This document shows, piece after piece, positions 35,573 through 47,925 of a stretch of DNA of 64,000 bases. Within the stretch, counting starts at the first letter, position 1; each line of letters opens with the position of its first letter. Where the stretch lies: NCBI GenBank assembly GCA_014904845.1, contig MU119348.1, positions 1 through 64,000 of the forward strand. The letters are read 5' to 3'. The notes under the pieces were generated by a model. The model saw only the letters and a list, made by a program, of their open reading frames with translations. It searched no databases and was not told the DNA's origin. The position numbers were made by a program, and so were the translations under genes. This stretch comes from Acephala macrosclerotiorum (lineage: Eukaryota; Ascomycota; Leotiomycetes; Helotiales; Mollisiaceae).

Positions 35573-36996
35573 TCATAGGTCTCCATCGCCATACTTGTCC
35601 AGTGCCTGCTTGTACCACGTATCCCAATCGAATGTTTCCACCCCATTGGTGACTTTCCACCACCCACTGAAAAGCCTCACGAAATTTTGCCGATCCCAAG
35701 GATCAGTCTCAATGACTTCATCAACTCTAAAATGTAGCTTTTGCTCAGCCAATGCAGAAAGCTCAACTGCCCCTTTCTCCTCCCGCAAGATCTTAGAAAG
35801 GCGCTTTTCATCTTCGCTTGGCGTTGAGAGACCTTTATGGTACAGTTCGCTCAAATTGTACATCAAGAGAGGCGATTGGAATGCCGAGCCTTTTGAAGTA
35901 AGAATGGCCAGCTCCCAGTCGATGATGCCAGTGATGTTGTAGTCATCATCGACTAAGAAATTCGCGTCTCTAGAATCCACATGACGGAGGAAAAAAGGAC
36001 CCGACTCATTTGGTGGGAGGGAGTCAAGGAGACTCATGTAGACAAGGTATTGATCAAGAGGCGCAGAAGATGCGATCTCCCCGGTTTTGATGAGCTGGAT
36101 TTTCTGCTGGATCAGGGCTGTGTAGTAGTCGTTTGAATGACTGAATGGGCCGAATGGGATCAAGTTTCCGCTCGGGCCGTAGTCGAAAAAGGCTGGTCCG
36201 GCTTCTGGTAGCCCCATAGACGAGAGCTGTAGACGTCCTAGCCTATTGAGAGGATGCTGTTCCAGGTTGGCATAAATCTCTGCTAACTGACGAGAGAACT
36301 TTTCTTTCTGCACCTCGCTTGCTTCATGCCAGGCCAATGGCTTCCCCGCCAGCTTTTCAAGCAGAATGTACCCAGCGCCAACAAGATTCAAAGGATCGCC
36401 GTCATCAGCACAGTCGTACACCTCAGGGACTGGAACAGCAGTTCTAGCAAGGAAGCAATATGTTGCAAACTCACTGCATCTATCGAAGTTCTTCTCCTGC
36501 AATGGAGGTTCGTTGTGATTTGGGAGTCTGAACCTTGCCAACCAAGTTTTGCCGTCTTCAAACACGATCGAGCCATGGTAGTTACACCCACCAAGGACAT
36601 CAAAGTTGAAGTATGCTTGATCGGCTGATGGGAGACTGACAGTACATTTGATCCCACCACGTAAAGTCTCTGCACGCACGCAAAGGGCATCGTAATTGAT
36701 AGCTTCTAACAATCTGGAGATCACCTTTTCGCCCGCCGTTCGTCGGACCGAGTTTAGATCTTTGAGCTTAGCTGGGTCACCCGATATGTATATCGCGTGG
36801 ATATCCTGTAACCATGTTAGACATTCTGGCCTTGTTTAAGTATTGTTTCGCCCATTCAAACCTCTTTTGTAGGACAGGTATGCAGCGCTGACACCACATG
36901 TTTTGTGCAGAAATGTTGGTGGCAAAGTTCGCATTGTCCATGGAGCGCCCTCAAAGCCGGCAGATCACATGGCTGAAGCGCACAAGACCACTCCAT
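35573..36996 (-). CDS. APH-family phosphotransferase with Cys/His N-terminus
   Basis: Protein-kinase-like fold of the aminoglycoside/choline phosphotransferase (APH) family; in fungi these are mostly of unknown substrate. Model: complement of 35573-36805 and 36862-36996 joined across a 56-base intron (GTTTGA...TAACATGGTTACAG), 455 residues. Exon 1 (45 codons, start ATG at 36996) is rich in Cys and His: C-x4-C at the start, then CELCHQHFCTKH and HTC, a probable zinc-binding knuckle. The kinase part shows WLARFRLP (ATP-lobe strand), the GYILLEKLAGKPL hinge, the catalytic loop HVDSRDANFLVDD (Asp about 322, Asn about 327) and the metal-binding IIDWE (Asp about 341). The usual H-G-D is H-V-D here, as in many fungal members. 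The second frame opens with GTG only because the true start lies in exon 1. Confidence 0.85.
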
Positions 36997-37840
36997 GTTG
37001 GAGTTGGTTGATTGAGGACCGTTGTTATCAAGGAAAAGAAAGGGGAATCGGTTTGACTATGTAAACGCTACCTAACTTACGTCCAGTTGCCGAAGAGAAT
37101 TCTAATATCCAGTCAGGTAAGAATGTTAACCAACAAATCAACCCTTGCTGCATATGTGATGTGTGTTGTCTCAGGTCGCAGGCAACCAGCTAACTTGCCT
37201 GTTGGAATTGTGATGAGGATGAGTGTATAGAGTGGAGCTTCCCGGCCGGAACCGGACCCGTTCGGTCCGTTTCGCGCCATAATATTGGACAAAAGCAGGT
37301 AATGCGGGTAAAAGCAGCCTAGAAGACATAGAGAAGGCTTTGATGTTCCAAAATATGTTGTGGCAATCAACACGGAAATGGGTATGAACACTGTCCAAAC
37401 CTCCTCGGAGAATTAGTGTGAGCACTTACTACAGCTACACAGGAGATCATCAACTCAATGCCAAACCTCTTCCACTGATCTGTATCGCCAACCTCGTACA
37501 AGTAAATGTGATGAACGCTGAATCTGTGCTTTCATATACAGATATGTATCTACATACATATCCTCACTACCCTACCCTCCCCTCTCTATCCTACCTATCT
37601 CTATGTCCATTCCTAGGATCAACTCTTCTACCTAAGTATGCATGCATATCCAAGCCAACGTGCTGTTTCGTTCCGTTCTGTTCCGTTCACGAGCCAGCTG
37701 AACCATACCACAATCATAATGCTATCCTCTATCCAAGCCTTACCCAGGCACGAATGCAATACCACAATCCCATAACCCGAAACGCCACCCTTGAAGCCAA
37801 GACAAACGCCTTCCCCAGCAATGATTCAAATGACCGAAAA
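36997..37840. other. Intergenic between the APH kinase and ADAM genes
   Basis: Holds the promoter of the kinase gene and the 3' region of the ADAM gene. Several open frames here have no family features and overlap each other on both strands. Confidence 0.5.
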
Positions 37841-40419
37841 TCAAGCATACCGCACACTAGGCTGCCACGCCAATGGCGGCTGACTAGGTCCTTGTGTCCA
37901 CCTCCCATTTTTCCAAGTCCCATTACTCAGTCCCCTCGCCTGTCCCTGTCCTGGATATTCAGGCGGCGGACCCATCGGCGGACCCATTGGCGGAGCAGCA
38001 CCATACCACCCCGGCGGTGGAGGCGTGAGGTTTTTCCTGGCCGCTAACCTTTGTCTCCTTCTATACCTGCTCACACAACAACCCAATATCGCCAGTATAA
38101 ACAAGCCTCCAATAACGCTCGCTAGCGCTATCACTAACGTCTTATTTGAACTAATCCAGGACGTGATTTCTTTTCCTACCGAAGAGCCTAAGCATTGACC
38201 GTTGCTGCAACGACCGCCGCCCTGGCAGGGAGTCCCGTCGAGGAAATTCTGTTGCATGGAGTAGCAGACGTTGGAGCCGAATTCGGGACTGGCGCAGGAT
38301 ATTTGGCAGCCGCTGGAGGAGCAGGCGTAGGTGTCGTTTCCTTGGGTGTAGGAGCCCATGAGAGTTTTGCATTGGAGGTCACGGGATGTGCATTGGCCGG
38401 AAGCGCATGAGAGGGAGCTGGAGTTGCCACAGGAAGTTCCTAGTTATGTTAGACATTGTTCCCGGGGAAAGTACTGGAAGGGGAAGGGACTTACCATCAG
38501 GGGCAGTGGCGTCTGCAGGGCAAGCTGCTGCTGTGCCGTTGCAGGTTTCTTGGGGATTACAAGTTCCTGTGCTTGCTCTGCATACCGTGCCGTTACTAGC
38601 AAATTGGCAGCCGGAGGTACAGCAGTCTTCGTTGCTGGGATCACAGACTGCGTTGTTCTTGAATTGGCAGGTAGTAGCGTCACAGCAAGGATTGCTGCCA
38701 CAGCCGGCCGTGCCTCCGCAGTCACATTCTTCTCCAGCTTCGACGATTCCGTTTCCACATTGACTTCCAGAAATAGTTGTCACGTCCTTGTTTGCTGTAA
38801 GACAGCTGGTCTTGACGCTATTCCTACCGATAGCAGAGCAGATATTCCCGATTGTGCAAGGAGAGAATTTCTGAATATTAGTTCCAGTGCTCGGGTTCAT
38901 GATAAATTGACCTCCAGCATCACAAGTTTGAGCGCTCAAGGGACAGCACTGCTGTGATTGAACAGTCGTGCCGTCCGTACAGGTCGTAGAAGTGCAATCA
39001 TGAACAGCTCCGAAAGTATGCCCAGTCTCGTGAGCAACGACTTGCCATTCTGTGCTGGTCCTGACCACAACATTGGCTCCACTGACAGTTTCGTTTCCAG
39101 ATGAGGATGAAGCTACTTGTGAAGTAGCAACGCAAGCTTGGCCCAACCATGCCAAACCAACAGCAGATCCAGTTGCACATGTGCTGAGAAGCGTCCAGTA
39201 TGCATTGGTGTCCGCTCTCTGCCCTCTCCAAGCTGAGAATAAGTTCAATCGATCCTGGATCGTGACAGAGTCGCTGCAAGCCACGTTCCATGGGGCAGAA
39301 GCTGCGGCAGTCGAAGGGCACGCGGCATCGCTGATGGTAAGATTCTGTAGACCTAGCGTGATATTGAAGGAGTCCTCGTATTGGACCGAAGCGGAATTGA
39401 TGACCTGGATGATGTTCGCTCGGGCAGAGGAGGTTGAGTTGAAGTCGGCCGTGTACGTGCAGTCGGTAGCAACCCCTACCAGAGCAACCTTTCGAGCCGA
39501 GGGACATCCAGAAGTCGATCCAATTGAACTGGTCAAATTGATACCAGCAGAATTACCCCCAGTCTGGCCATCAATCTGCCTACCGAATATCGATCGCGTG
39601 TACATCGAACCCCAGGAATCGTCGTCTCTCTTCGCCATGCCAGTATAAATTGGGTGATCCAGTGCTGAGTTGAATACCAGCCCATCCGCTGAACAGCTCC
39701 TCTCGTCAATGACGGCGCCCCTCTTCGTTCTCTGAATATCCCTCTTCAGCTCTCCATGTAGCATGCCATTAAAGTCGACACTCAAGTCAGTACTGATATC
39801 AGAATCCCTCCACACAACCATGTACTCTCCCCCCTTCTGGGGTAGTACTGGGTCCAACTTGTGCTTCGTTTGCATGAAATGCGTCCTGGTTTGAACATGA
39901 TGATGGTCTCCATCAACTCTAAAGGCGCCTTCGAAAATCGGTTCATCCCCATCTCGCTCCACACTTATTCTCGCCCACCCAACATTCGTCCATTCCGCGC
40001 CCTCCCAATGCTGTATAAAGGTTTGTCCTTTGAACACCCTGTACTCACTCCTATCCATCGGCTCCGAGTGCCTTATTTCCCCATCTGGTCCCAGGTATGA
40101 AATCGTCGCATCCTTAGCGATGACATCGTGATTTGGCTGCAGGGTTAATTTGATCCTTTGTTGCGAATCGTGCAGGTCGAATGTTAAATCGAATTTCGAG
40201 AGATGGTGTATTCGATGACTCGGGGTATTGAAATTCGCATTGTCGACGAGGGAGTAGTATGTTAAGGGGTTCCGCTCGTTGGAATGTGCTGTGAATCAGG
40301 GTCAGCCTTATGCTTATTTTTAGGGTTGAAGTTGATGATGGAGAAAGCGACTGACCTTGTGATGAGGAAAAGAGACATGCACTGACGATGAACGTCGCTA
40401 TGCCCTGCAGTATGTACAT
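37841..40419 (-). CDS. ADAM-family zinc metalloprotease (ADM-B-like)
   Basis: Membrane-anchored disintegrin and metalloprotease. Model: complement of 37841-38439, 38495-40288 and 40356-40419; introns of 55 bases (GTAAGT...ATAACTAG) and 67 bases (GTCAGT...TTCACAG); 818 residues, usual for fungal ADAMs. It starts with a signal peptide (MYILQGIATFIVSACLFSSS), then a propeptide ending near KRDIQRTKRG, a furin/kexin-like site. The reprolysin domain has the zinc site HETGHTFGAVHDC at about 441-453, followed by the Met-turn region GGQFIMNPS. Next comes a Cys-rich disintegrin domain (CGNGIVEAGEECDCGG...CC), then a Cys-rich segment, a transmembrane helix (TLVIALASVIGGLFILAI), a basic stop-transfer CVSRYRRRQR and a short Pro/Gly-rich cytosolic tail. 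It probably sheds or degrades surface proteins. Confidence 0.92.
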
Positions 40420-43207
40420 ATTCCTCAATTACCTCTTGGGAAATGTTGCGAAGGGGGAGAGAGGTAGGCGCTCGAGGTGAGATCAACTTTGTGAATGCAG
40501 CCACTCATCACACTGTTCCGAAAGCGTCGACCAGGCAATTCCAGCCCCTCCACCAGCTCGTTTCGACTCTCAACCCCGAAAATTATTCGTGTATTTAGTG
40601 GTATTAGGTGTTTCTATCGACCAGCGAAACGAGCGACTGTCGTAAAATATTAAGGGCGTGAAGGGAGAATGAGGTGAAGAGAACAGAAGGTGGAGTTGTT
40701 GATGGAAACGTCCCGGTCGAAGGATTCGGTAGGCTTAGCGTCGAGCTGAACCCTCGTCGTCAAAGTTTCACCGGGATGCGAAGCGTTTAGACAGAGAAAG
40801 AATGGCATGAACAACTCAATGTGACGTTCTCGTTCAAATTTTATCTCAGGAATCCTATTGTCGCATCTGTAAGAAGGTAGAAGAGTCGGAAAGCGGAAGT
40901 GTGCAAGTTTTCCTGTAATGGAAGCGCCCGTTGTAAAATACGAACCCTTCCCTCTGCTCAGCACAGGCCAAGGACTCCACATCATCATTTATAAGCTTAT
41001 ATCTCTCTTTCAAAGTGGAACGAACACAGCCTGGATTGAATCCATATTTTTCGGCTTCGGTAATCCGAAAGGCTCTAAGAAGTCTAGGAACTCTCATCGC
41101 ATCAATCATCCCTTCACAGAATTCCAGCAACCCAATCCCGTTTCAAGCTCCAACTTAATTCATTTAACTTCAGTACGATTGGAAGGAACGGGGCTCGAGC
41201 TCGGTATGATCCGCGCGCCCTTACCATCCGAGCATCATGTTGATCTGAAGTTTCATCTCACCTCGACAAGTCCCAGGACTGGAGCATCAGGCTGATGAAA
41301 CAGGCGCGAATGTGAAGAAGCGCTGTGTTACCCATTATAAATATTCCGTTCCCCTTTCTTTACATACATAGGTACTTGGCCTCTACAGTTGTCATTGGAA
41401 GCTCAAATTCGTTGCTACTTTACTGCTTTGGATTCAATTGTTCTGCTCTGTTTGCACATCGTGATTCCAGACCGGACTCCGGACTCCCATCGAGATGTCT
41501 CGGTCCCACACCCACAGCACAAATTCTCCAACCCAAAAAAGAAGGAAGGAAGAGGCGGAGAAGATTGCGTACGCCCGCATGCATTCCGCTTATGGGCTTT
41601 TGGCTGAGCCATTCAGACCTGCTGATAGGCGATGTTGCCAAGAATTGTGCGAGGTTAGTGTTGTTCCGCCAACATAGGGGCTGTGCACATCACGAGCTCC
41701 TTCGACAGCTGTTCGCCAACCAAAGACATCGAGAACCTGATAGGAAGTTGAACCGATTAGAGTTTGGTGTTTCGGCCGACGATATAAAAGTCAAATTCGG
41801 GGACCAAGACGGCACTCGAGAATCGAAGCGGCTTGGCTCAGCTGGTCTGGGTTGAACGAGATTCTTGGGGACTTGGCGATTGCGCGTCGAAGACTTCAAG
41901 ATTTCTAGAACGGGGCTTTATTTCTTGGCTTTGGAAAGTTCCCATCGTCATTGATTTTGTGTAATTGTTGTTAGGGGTTTGAGGAAGTCTTAACTCCTCG
42001 TTCAACGAAGTCTCGAGAAACATCCTTCGCAAATATCATTTTCAATTATTTCTTCAATTGTCGGTCTTCTTGTTCCTATACTCGTGGCAAAGTATGTTCT
42101 GAGAATGCTTAAGACTAAGAATGGCTGTTGTGGTTTTAAGCCCCTCTTCATGTCCATCTTATGCTTTTGATCGTTTGCATTTCATGGGCGATTAGATTGT
42201 CCAGCTTCAAAGAGGCGACTTTGGAAGCTACGTATGAACTACACCTTCCGGACATTGGATATTGATCTCATGCGCTGAATTTGGAGAATTGGCTCGAACC
42301 TGCTATGAAGAACTCATTGTTGTCAAGTATCTTCTAATGATTTTCTCCTAGAACGTAGCCCGGAACGTCGAGATGGGCTAGAAACGTTCAATTCTATGGA
42401 ACGCATTGTGCTGAAGATTCTGAATGCACAGAGCGTGTTCTTGGTGAATTAGGTCTGCACACACAGCGCCCACGGAGGTTCTTGGGATAATTTAGATTTT
42501 TGTGATCAGTGTTTTTGTGTTAATGAAAGGATGTAGGAGAGACAGGGGAGGTATTTATACCTACTTCTAATCATCTTGCAAGTAATGACTCCAAAATGCA
42601 CCACGTCCTTCCAGCGTCTCGCAATGTTACGACGTCTGACTTCCTTTTAGTGCTCCACACGGCCGCCTCTCCCTTTATAGCGCTCCCCGATACTTCTGCA
42701 AACCTTTCTCTAAACAAACTTGGACGCATCAAAGTAGGAGAAATGATCGTCCACGCCTTGCAGGACCGCTTTGTCGCTCTCGTTGTCTTGGAAACACTTG
42801 CTTCAGTATAGTTGCACACTCTAACCATGACATGTAGCTGGGAAGGATGTTCATCGTCCACTACTGTCGTCCGAAAGCATCGTCTCAAGCCTTGATAATA
42901 GAAAAGCACTTGATAGCAAGCGTCTCTCATTGCCCTCTAAGTTCCAAGAGCTTCCTGCCGCTGCACATCCATATTTTCCGCCAACAGTACTACTCAACTG
43001 CACTGCACTGCACGTCGCATCCTTTATCATCATCCGAAGGACTCCGTCATCCTCCATTGGTCCTCTCCTTGATCCATTTTCTCGGTGTTGCTTCATGTCT
43101 TTCGTAACGAAGGTTCGTATATATACCTTTAAAAGGTCGGAATAATCAATAGAAAAGGCACTAGTCTGTTTTCATCTTGTTTTGCATGTTTACTTCCTAA
43201 TCTGGAC

Positions 43208-43570
43208 ATGTTGCTACTTAATATACATGAGGCTGGAGCTTTGTCTTGCAGAATCTTGCCGGATAAGTATCATCAAGCAGCCAGACAGATGTTTGGTTCA
43301 GCTCTGAGCGCGGATATCCGCGTCGCAGGCGGTTTGGCCTTAACTCCTAATGGCGAGACTCCTAACGGCGTCCGAAAGTCGGGTCGCCCAGTCTCCAATA
43401 GGCCATATACCAATATCGACGTTCGGCGTAGGGAGGCTGATAGATTGGGCGGAGTGGTAATGGTGGACGAGGATGAGATGGAGTTCGGAGGTTTCCGTGG
43501 CAGTAGGGATGGCAACGCTATGGATGTGGACGAGGATTTGAGCAATATTAATAATGCAAAAGCAATTTGA
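43208..43570 (+). CDS. Possible small acidic protein or fragment
   Basis: A 120-codon frame whose second half has a protein-like composition: VRKSGRPVSNRPYTNIDVRR followed by an acidic tail with VVMVDEDEMEFGG and MDVDEDL. It could be the last exon of an unrecognised gene or a leftover fragment. No homologous family is recognised, and no upstream exon could be joined with confidence. Confidence 0.25.
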   Translation: MLLLNIHEAGALSCRILPDKYHQAARQMFGSALSADIRVAGGLALTPNGETPNGVRKSGRPVSNRPYTNIDVRRREADRLGGVVMVDEDEMEFGGFRGSRDGNAMDVDEDLSNINNAKAI

Positions 43571-44346
43571 TAGCAATTAATCATGTCGGCTTCTACACGG
43601 CTATGAAACCTGTTTTCCATCAGATGCTCCTACTTGCTACCTGCCGGCCGCCGGCCGGCACAATAATATTATCGCCCTTCGTCTTTCGTCTCCTTGAGCA
43701 GCTTCTTAGCAATCTTGATTTTTCCATTATGTGGTTTCATATCTTGGTACGATGGATCGTTTATATACCATTCAACGACTCGTAAGCTCTTGAGAAGGTG
43801 GCGCTAGTCTGCTTTTGAGTTGCTTTGCCCATTCACCACACCCAAGCATTTTGGAATTCTGGTTCTACACGAAGCTGGGCGACCCATTCTCTACCTCTCC
43901 ACGGACGGTATACCCACAGGCGGAATGTCGATTTTCACTGAGATCTATTCGGGATGTCGTAAAACAAAACAGAGAGAAGGATTACGAACACTTTGAGGAG
44001 GAGGAATGCTGTGGACAAGACAATGTCTGAATAAATTGTAAAGACTTTTGCATGGGCAATGTATGGTTGCAAATGCTGTCGAAGTCCAGGTGCTGCAATT
44101 AATTTTAGCATAGCCGTAACGCCGTTGACGGGACCTTGGGCTATTGGTAAGCATTAATGTGTCAACAATAAATACCTGCTCTCAAACACCTGTATACACA
44201 CACGCATAGTGAAGATCAACCACGATATATTGCCAACTAAAGCGTATTCTCGATCCTGTCTCTATCCGTATCCACAGTTTCGCCTCATCCTCTCGGATTC
44301 TGCATTGTACACCAAAACAATGCCTCCGCAATGCCCCCATTTTCAT

Positions 44347-44725
44347 TTACCGAGTCAAAGGCCTTCTCACAAAACCCGTAGAACCATCAACAGTCGTAGC
44401 ATCACTTGGCTCGTCATTACACCCAATGCTGCTTACCTGATCACCCTGATTTGCACTTCCATACGCAGAATCATCGAAACTGTCACCTTTGAACTGGTTG
44501 ATGAATTGACGGTCATAGAAACCCGGGTAAACTTTTGTAAGATCTCCCATTTTCGTGTATTGGTAAGGAAATTTGTTCTTGTTGGACTCTTCATCATCGC
44601 TAACAGGGCCCATCAATCCAGTCATCATTTGTGGCCATGGAGCACGTCAATGCGCCGTTATTTGTAAACCACTCGTACAGGTAGACCGTGATGCCATTTG
44701 CGGAGGAGCTGATGTAGCAGAATAT
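44347..44725 (-). pseudogene. Possible gene remnant, two overlapping frames
   Basis: Downstream of the second NACHT gene the minus strand reads NGITVYLYEWFTNNGALTC then MATNDDWIDGPC and a stop. A shifted frame starting in the same place reads MMTGLMGPVSDDEESNKNK, KVYPGFYDRQFINQFKGDSF and runs to 44347. Both have protein-like composition and could be two parts of one frameshifted exon. Family unknown. Confidence 0.25.
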
Positions 44726-44769
44726 AAGATCGGGGAGTGAATAATTAATTTATAAGCCGGTCGTTATAT

Positions 44770-47700
44770 CTATTTCCAATTGAACCACTTTCGTTTTGGA
44801 ACCCCTCGCCTTTGAACTTCTAACAACCAGTTAAGTTGTGCATGCAGTTCACGTTTCTCAAGGCCTAAAATTAGCTCTTGCGTCACACGGTGGGAAAAAT
44901 GTCCAGCACCATATTCTAACATCAATTTCCACGTCTTGTACAGGCTTGATCTCGATTCATTTGGAATAAGAGCAAACGGCGGCTCGCGAATGGCGCATTC
45001 CCATACTGTAAGACGACTTTGGTCGCCAAAACAGACCCATTCAACCAGGCTAGACTGAACAGGATAATTGGGATCGGCGTCTTTCTTCAACAAGCATAGT
45101 ACCATCTCAGGATTCAGAGAACGGCGAATGCCTAAGGAATGTTGGGGTATGGGTAGGCTATGTGGGGGCACGACAGCGTCAAGCAACAGAGGATGCAAAT
45201 AGTCCACACCGAGACGGAGTTGGGGCAAGGACTGCATCTTGGCTCCTTGTACACTGGCAGTAAACCTATGCATCTGAACAAGGCATCTATGCTTGACCCG
45301 GTTTTCGACATATCCGATAATGCCGTAGCCTACTGCGAGTGAAAGAATGTGTGTCCTGGGGTACTCATAATTTCTTCCCAGTGGATGAGCAGCGACCCAT
45401 TGTCCAAGTTCCAGATATTGAACGTCGTGTTGCTTTTTGCCAGTTAATAAAGATGGAAATTCTAGCCCTGAATTTCGCTTGGCAATGATTGCACAGGTCC
45501 TGTCAAACTCATCCACAAGTTCGAGCATCTCTGTCAAATTCTCAAGCAAAATACTAGAAGCAAAGTACAGAAACCTATCGACTTGGATCCAGAATTGGAT
45601 ATCGGTACCTAGCGGCATTTTCTCGAGGGGTCTGCTCTTGATCAATGATAATATGCCCGCACATTGTTTGAGACTGAAGTCATAGGGTGATTTCATGGCT
45701 GACCGGAATTTTTGCTGAATCTTTGGGCTCTCGATGTAGTCTTTAACTGTCCGGTGAAGATACTGAACCGTGCACGGGTCACAGTGTAATAGCTCCTCTT
45801 GGACCGATTTGGAAAAGGGGGGGCCAACGAGTCGCGTTTCTCCATTTTAAATCTCAATAACCTCTCCTGGGACTGGCTCGGAACATTCCTGGGCAACGAA
45901 CAGCTTTTGTCTTTTATCAATCTCGAGAAAGCCTTTGCAACGGCTATTAATCCGACGACGCATTGTTTCTTGCAGAACATCTGCCTCTTCAGGTGAGATC
46001 GGTTGTACTTTCCTCTCAATCGCCGTCCGCCAATAGTCCTCATCGTCTACAAATGCTAAAAATTGAACACTAGGAGGCACGGTACTCTGTCCAACAAACT
46101 CAAACAGATGGGCAGTATGCTCCAGATAGAAAGGATCAAGACTCAGGAGGATTCTGTCATAGAGTGCTTCGAGTTCCGTGGGAAGTGCATTGAGCCGGTT
46201 TTGCAAGTCAGAAATGCGATCTCCATGGCCCATACCACTTAAGATCGAAGATACAGCGAGTCGTACCCACAAAAACACTCCAGATGCTTTCTCGATAATG
46301 TTTTCGACAAGCTTGCCGGCGTACTCCGGCTCCCTCTTTGATAGAAGTTCAAAACCAGGGTCCTTGTCCGTATGTGATGAAACGTATAGCTTGATGTCGG
46401 GATAGATGAGGTCCTGCAGTCGGAGACTTGGAGCGTGATCAAAAGCGTCTTCGAATACTACCCATGGCCTACTAGATACGCACAGTTTGACAGAAGGATT
46501 CTGGATCAGCTCTTTGAACAGGCCGACCAGAGAGCCATGATCTCCATCAAACTCATCCAACCCGTCCACGAACAGGCAGAGCCTCTCAGTATCCACCAAA
46601 CTCTTAACAGCGCGCCTGAGCATTTGCTGAAATTCCATGTCCGACCAATCTAAAGGGTCTTCATTTATCAGGCACAGGGCTTCCCATCTTCTTGGCGTGG
46701 AAATTTGGATCAAATGCGGAAGTTGTCTGAAGATCTGAACCAGCAGAGTGCGGAGGAGGCCTTCTTGCTGCATCTGGAGTGGCATGCCTGAATTCCAAAA
46801 GAAGAAGCTGCCCATGATCAATTGACAATTCCCCGCCCATTCGTGTAAGAACTTGGTGCAACGAGAAGACACCTTGGCCTTTGCCTGCTCGTCTTCCTTT
46901 TCTGGATGGCAGATGTATTTCATCAGAGTTGATTTTCCAGATCCAGGCTTTCCGGTAATCCAGTACAGCTGTGAATTAGAGATGAGCCAGTCTTTGAAGT
47001 TTGACCACTTTCGCTGATCTTTGGAGCTGTCTTCGAACACCCATTTAAAAGTCTCTCCGTACGCCTTAGCTATTCGTTCTTCTCTGTTATCCATCCCAGC
47101 GTATGAAAGACTCTCCAGGATCTGGGCTTGTAGTCTTCTCGCTCGGCCGGCTGTGACTGAAGGGAGTTGTTGTTTAACACCTGGGTCATCTTCGCAACCC
47201 TCGACATGTTCTTCGTGAATTGCCGCAATCAGCTCTGTCCTGAGCTGAGACTTGTTCTCTTCTCGACTATGCGGCTCTACTTTTGACGTTAAGAAGTCGA
47301 AAACCGGGGAGGTGAAGTCATCTGCATCTCTATTAGAGCCCGTCACTTCTCGTCGCGACTGCTGCGAATCTTTAGATATTGATTTGATTTTCTCCAATAT
47401 TTCTTTCTGTTGCGCAATACTTTGATGTGACATTTCTCTTCATAACTATCAGGTCTCTATTCCCACATGCGACAAAAGCAGGGTGAGAACATACCGCAAA
47501 GAGGCTAGAAGATGAAGCGTTAATTGGCTTCGGAAGTTATCGAGCTGGCCCTGCAAAGATCCTATCTCATCCTCTTTCCATACTGCCTTGAAAGCAACTT
47601 TTATCGCTTCTCTCTTGCCTAGCTGCTGCAGCCGCGCCTTCAGCAAAGGCTGAAGCTTCTTGTAGAGCTGTTGAGCACATTTCTGGCATTCCTGAGCGAG

Positions 47701-47925
47701 CCGACCGAGACCTGTTTCGTTGATGGAAGGATGCAGTGCTGGAACCTGGAGATTGTTGAGAATTTGCTCTAGATCCCGGCTGATGATATCGAGTTCCGAT
47801 GCTTCATCTCTCAATCTTGACCCAGCCTTATGATATCGATAGAAGTTGGCGGCTATTTTAGAGCCAAAGTCAATGAACTGAATGACATTTGCAGCCAAAC
47901 TGAAAGCTGCAATTGCCTCGGCCAT
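44770..47925 (-). CDS. NACHT-type STAND NTPase (NLR-like), in-frame TAA
   Basis: Exon 1 (47495-47925) starts MAEAIAAFSLAANVIQFIDF, the helical N-terminal domain common on fungal NACHT proteins. A 57-base intron (47438-47494, GTATGT...ATGAAG) leads to exon 2. Walker A ITGKPGSGKSTLMKYI lies at about residues 304-319, Walker B RLCLFVDGLDEFDGD at about 429, then VKLCVSSRPW, ASGVFLWVRLAV and LPTELEALYDRI, all usual NACHT and post-NACHT blocks. The frame meets TAA at 45847-45849, but the same frame stays open beyond it: ETRLVGPPFSKSV, then VQYLHRTVKDYIESP, a hallmark block of the family, and on to 44770 with ankyrin-like LLKKDADPNYP. So either one nonsense mutation truncates the protein, or a weak 66-base intron (45796-45861, GTTATT...AAGAG, frame-preserving) removes it. 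Full length would be about 1030 residues. Confidence 0.8.

Larger units (their letters stand above)
40420..44769. other. Gene-poor intergenic region
   Basis: About 4.3 kb of ordinary composition. Many short frames occur on both strands, but none has a domain, signal peptide or convincing splice structure. Two slightly better candidates, 43208-43570 and 44347-44725, are listed separately. A GC palindrome lies at 43643-43659. Confidence 0.45.

Noticed and set aside
37418..38047. 209-codon open frame opposite the ADAM 3' end
   Set aside because: Overlaps the confident ADAM last exon on the other strand and lacks any family feature.
43643..43659. Perfect GC palindrome of ggcc units
   Set aside because: Single, short, no neighbouring gene structure or repeat; no reason to assign a function.
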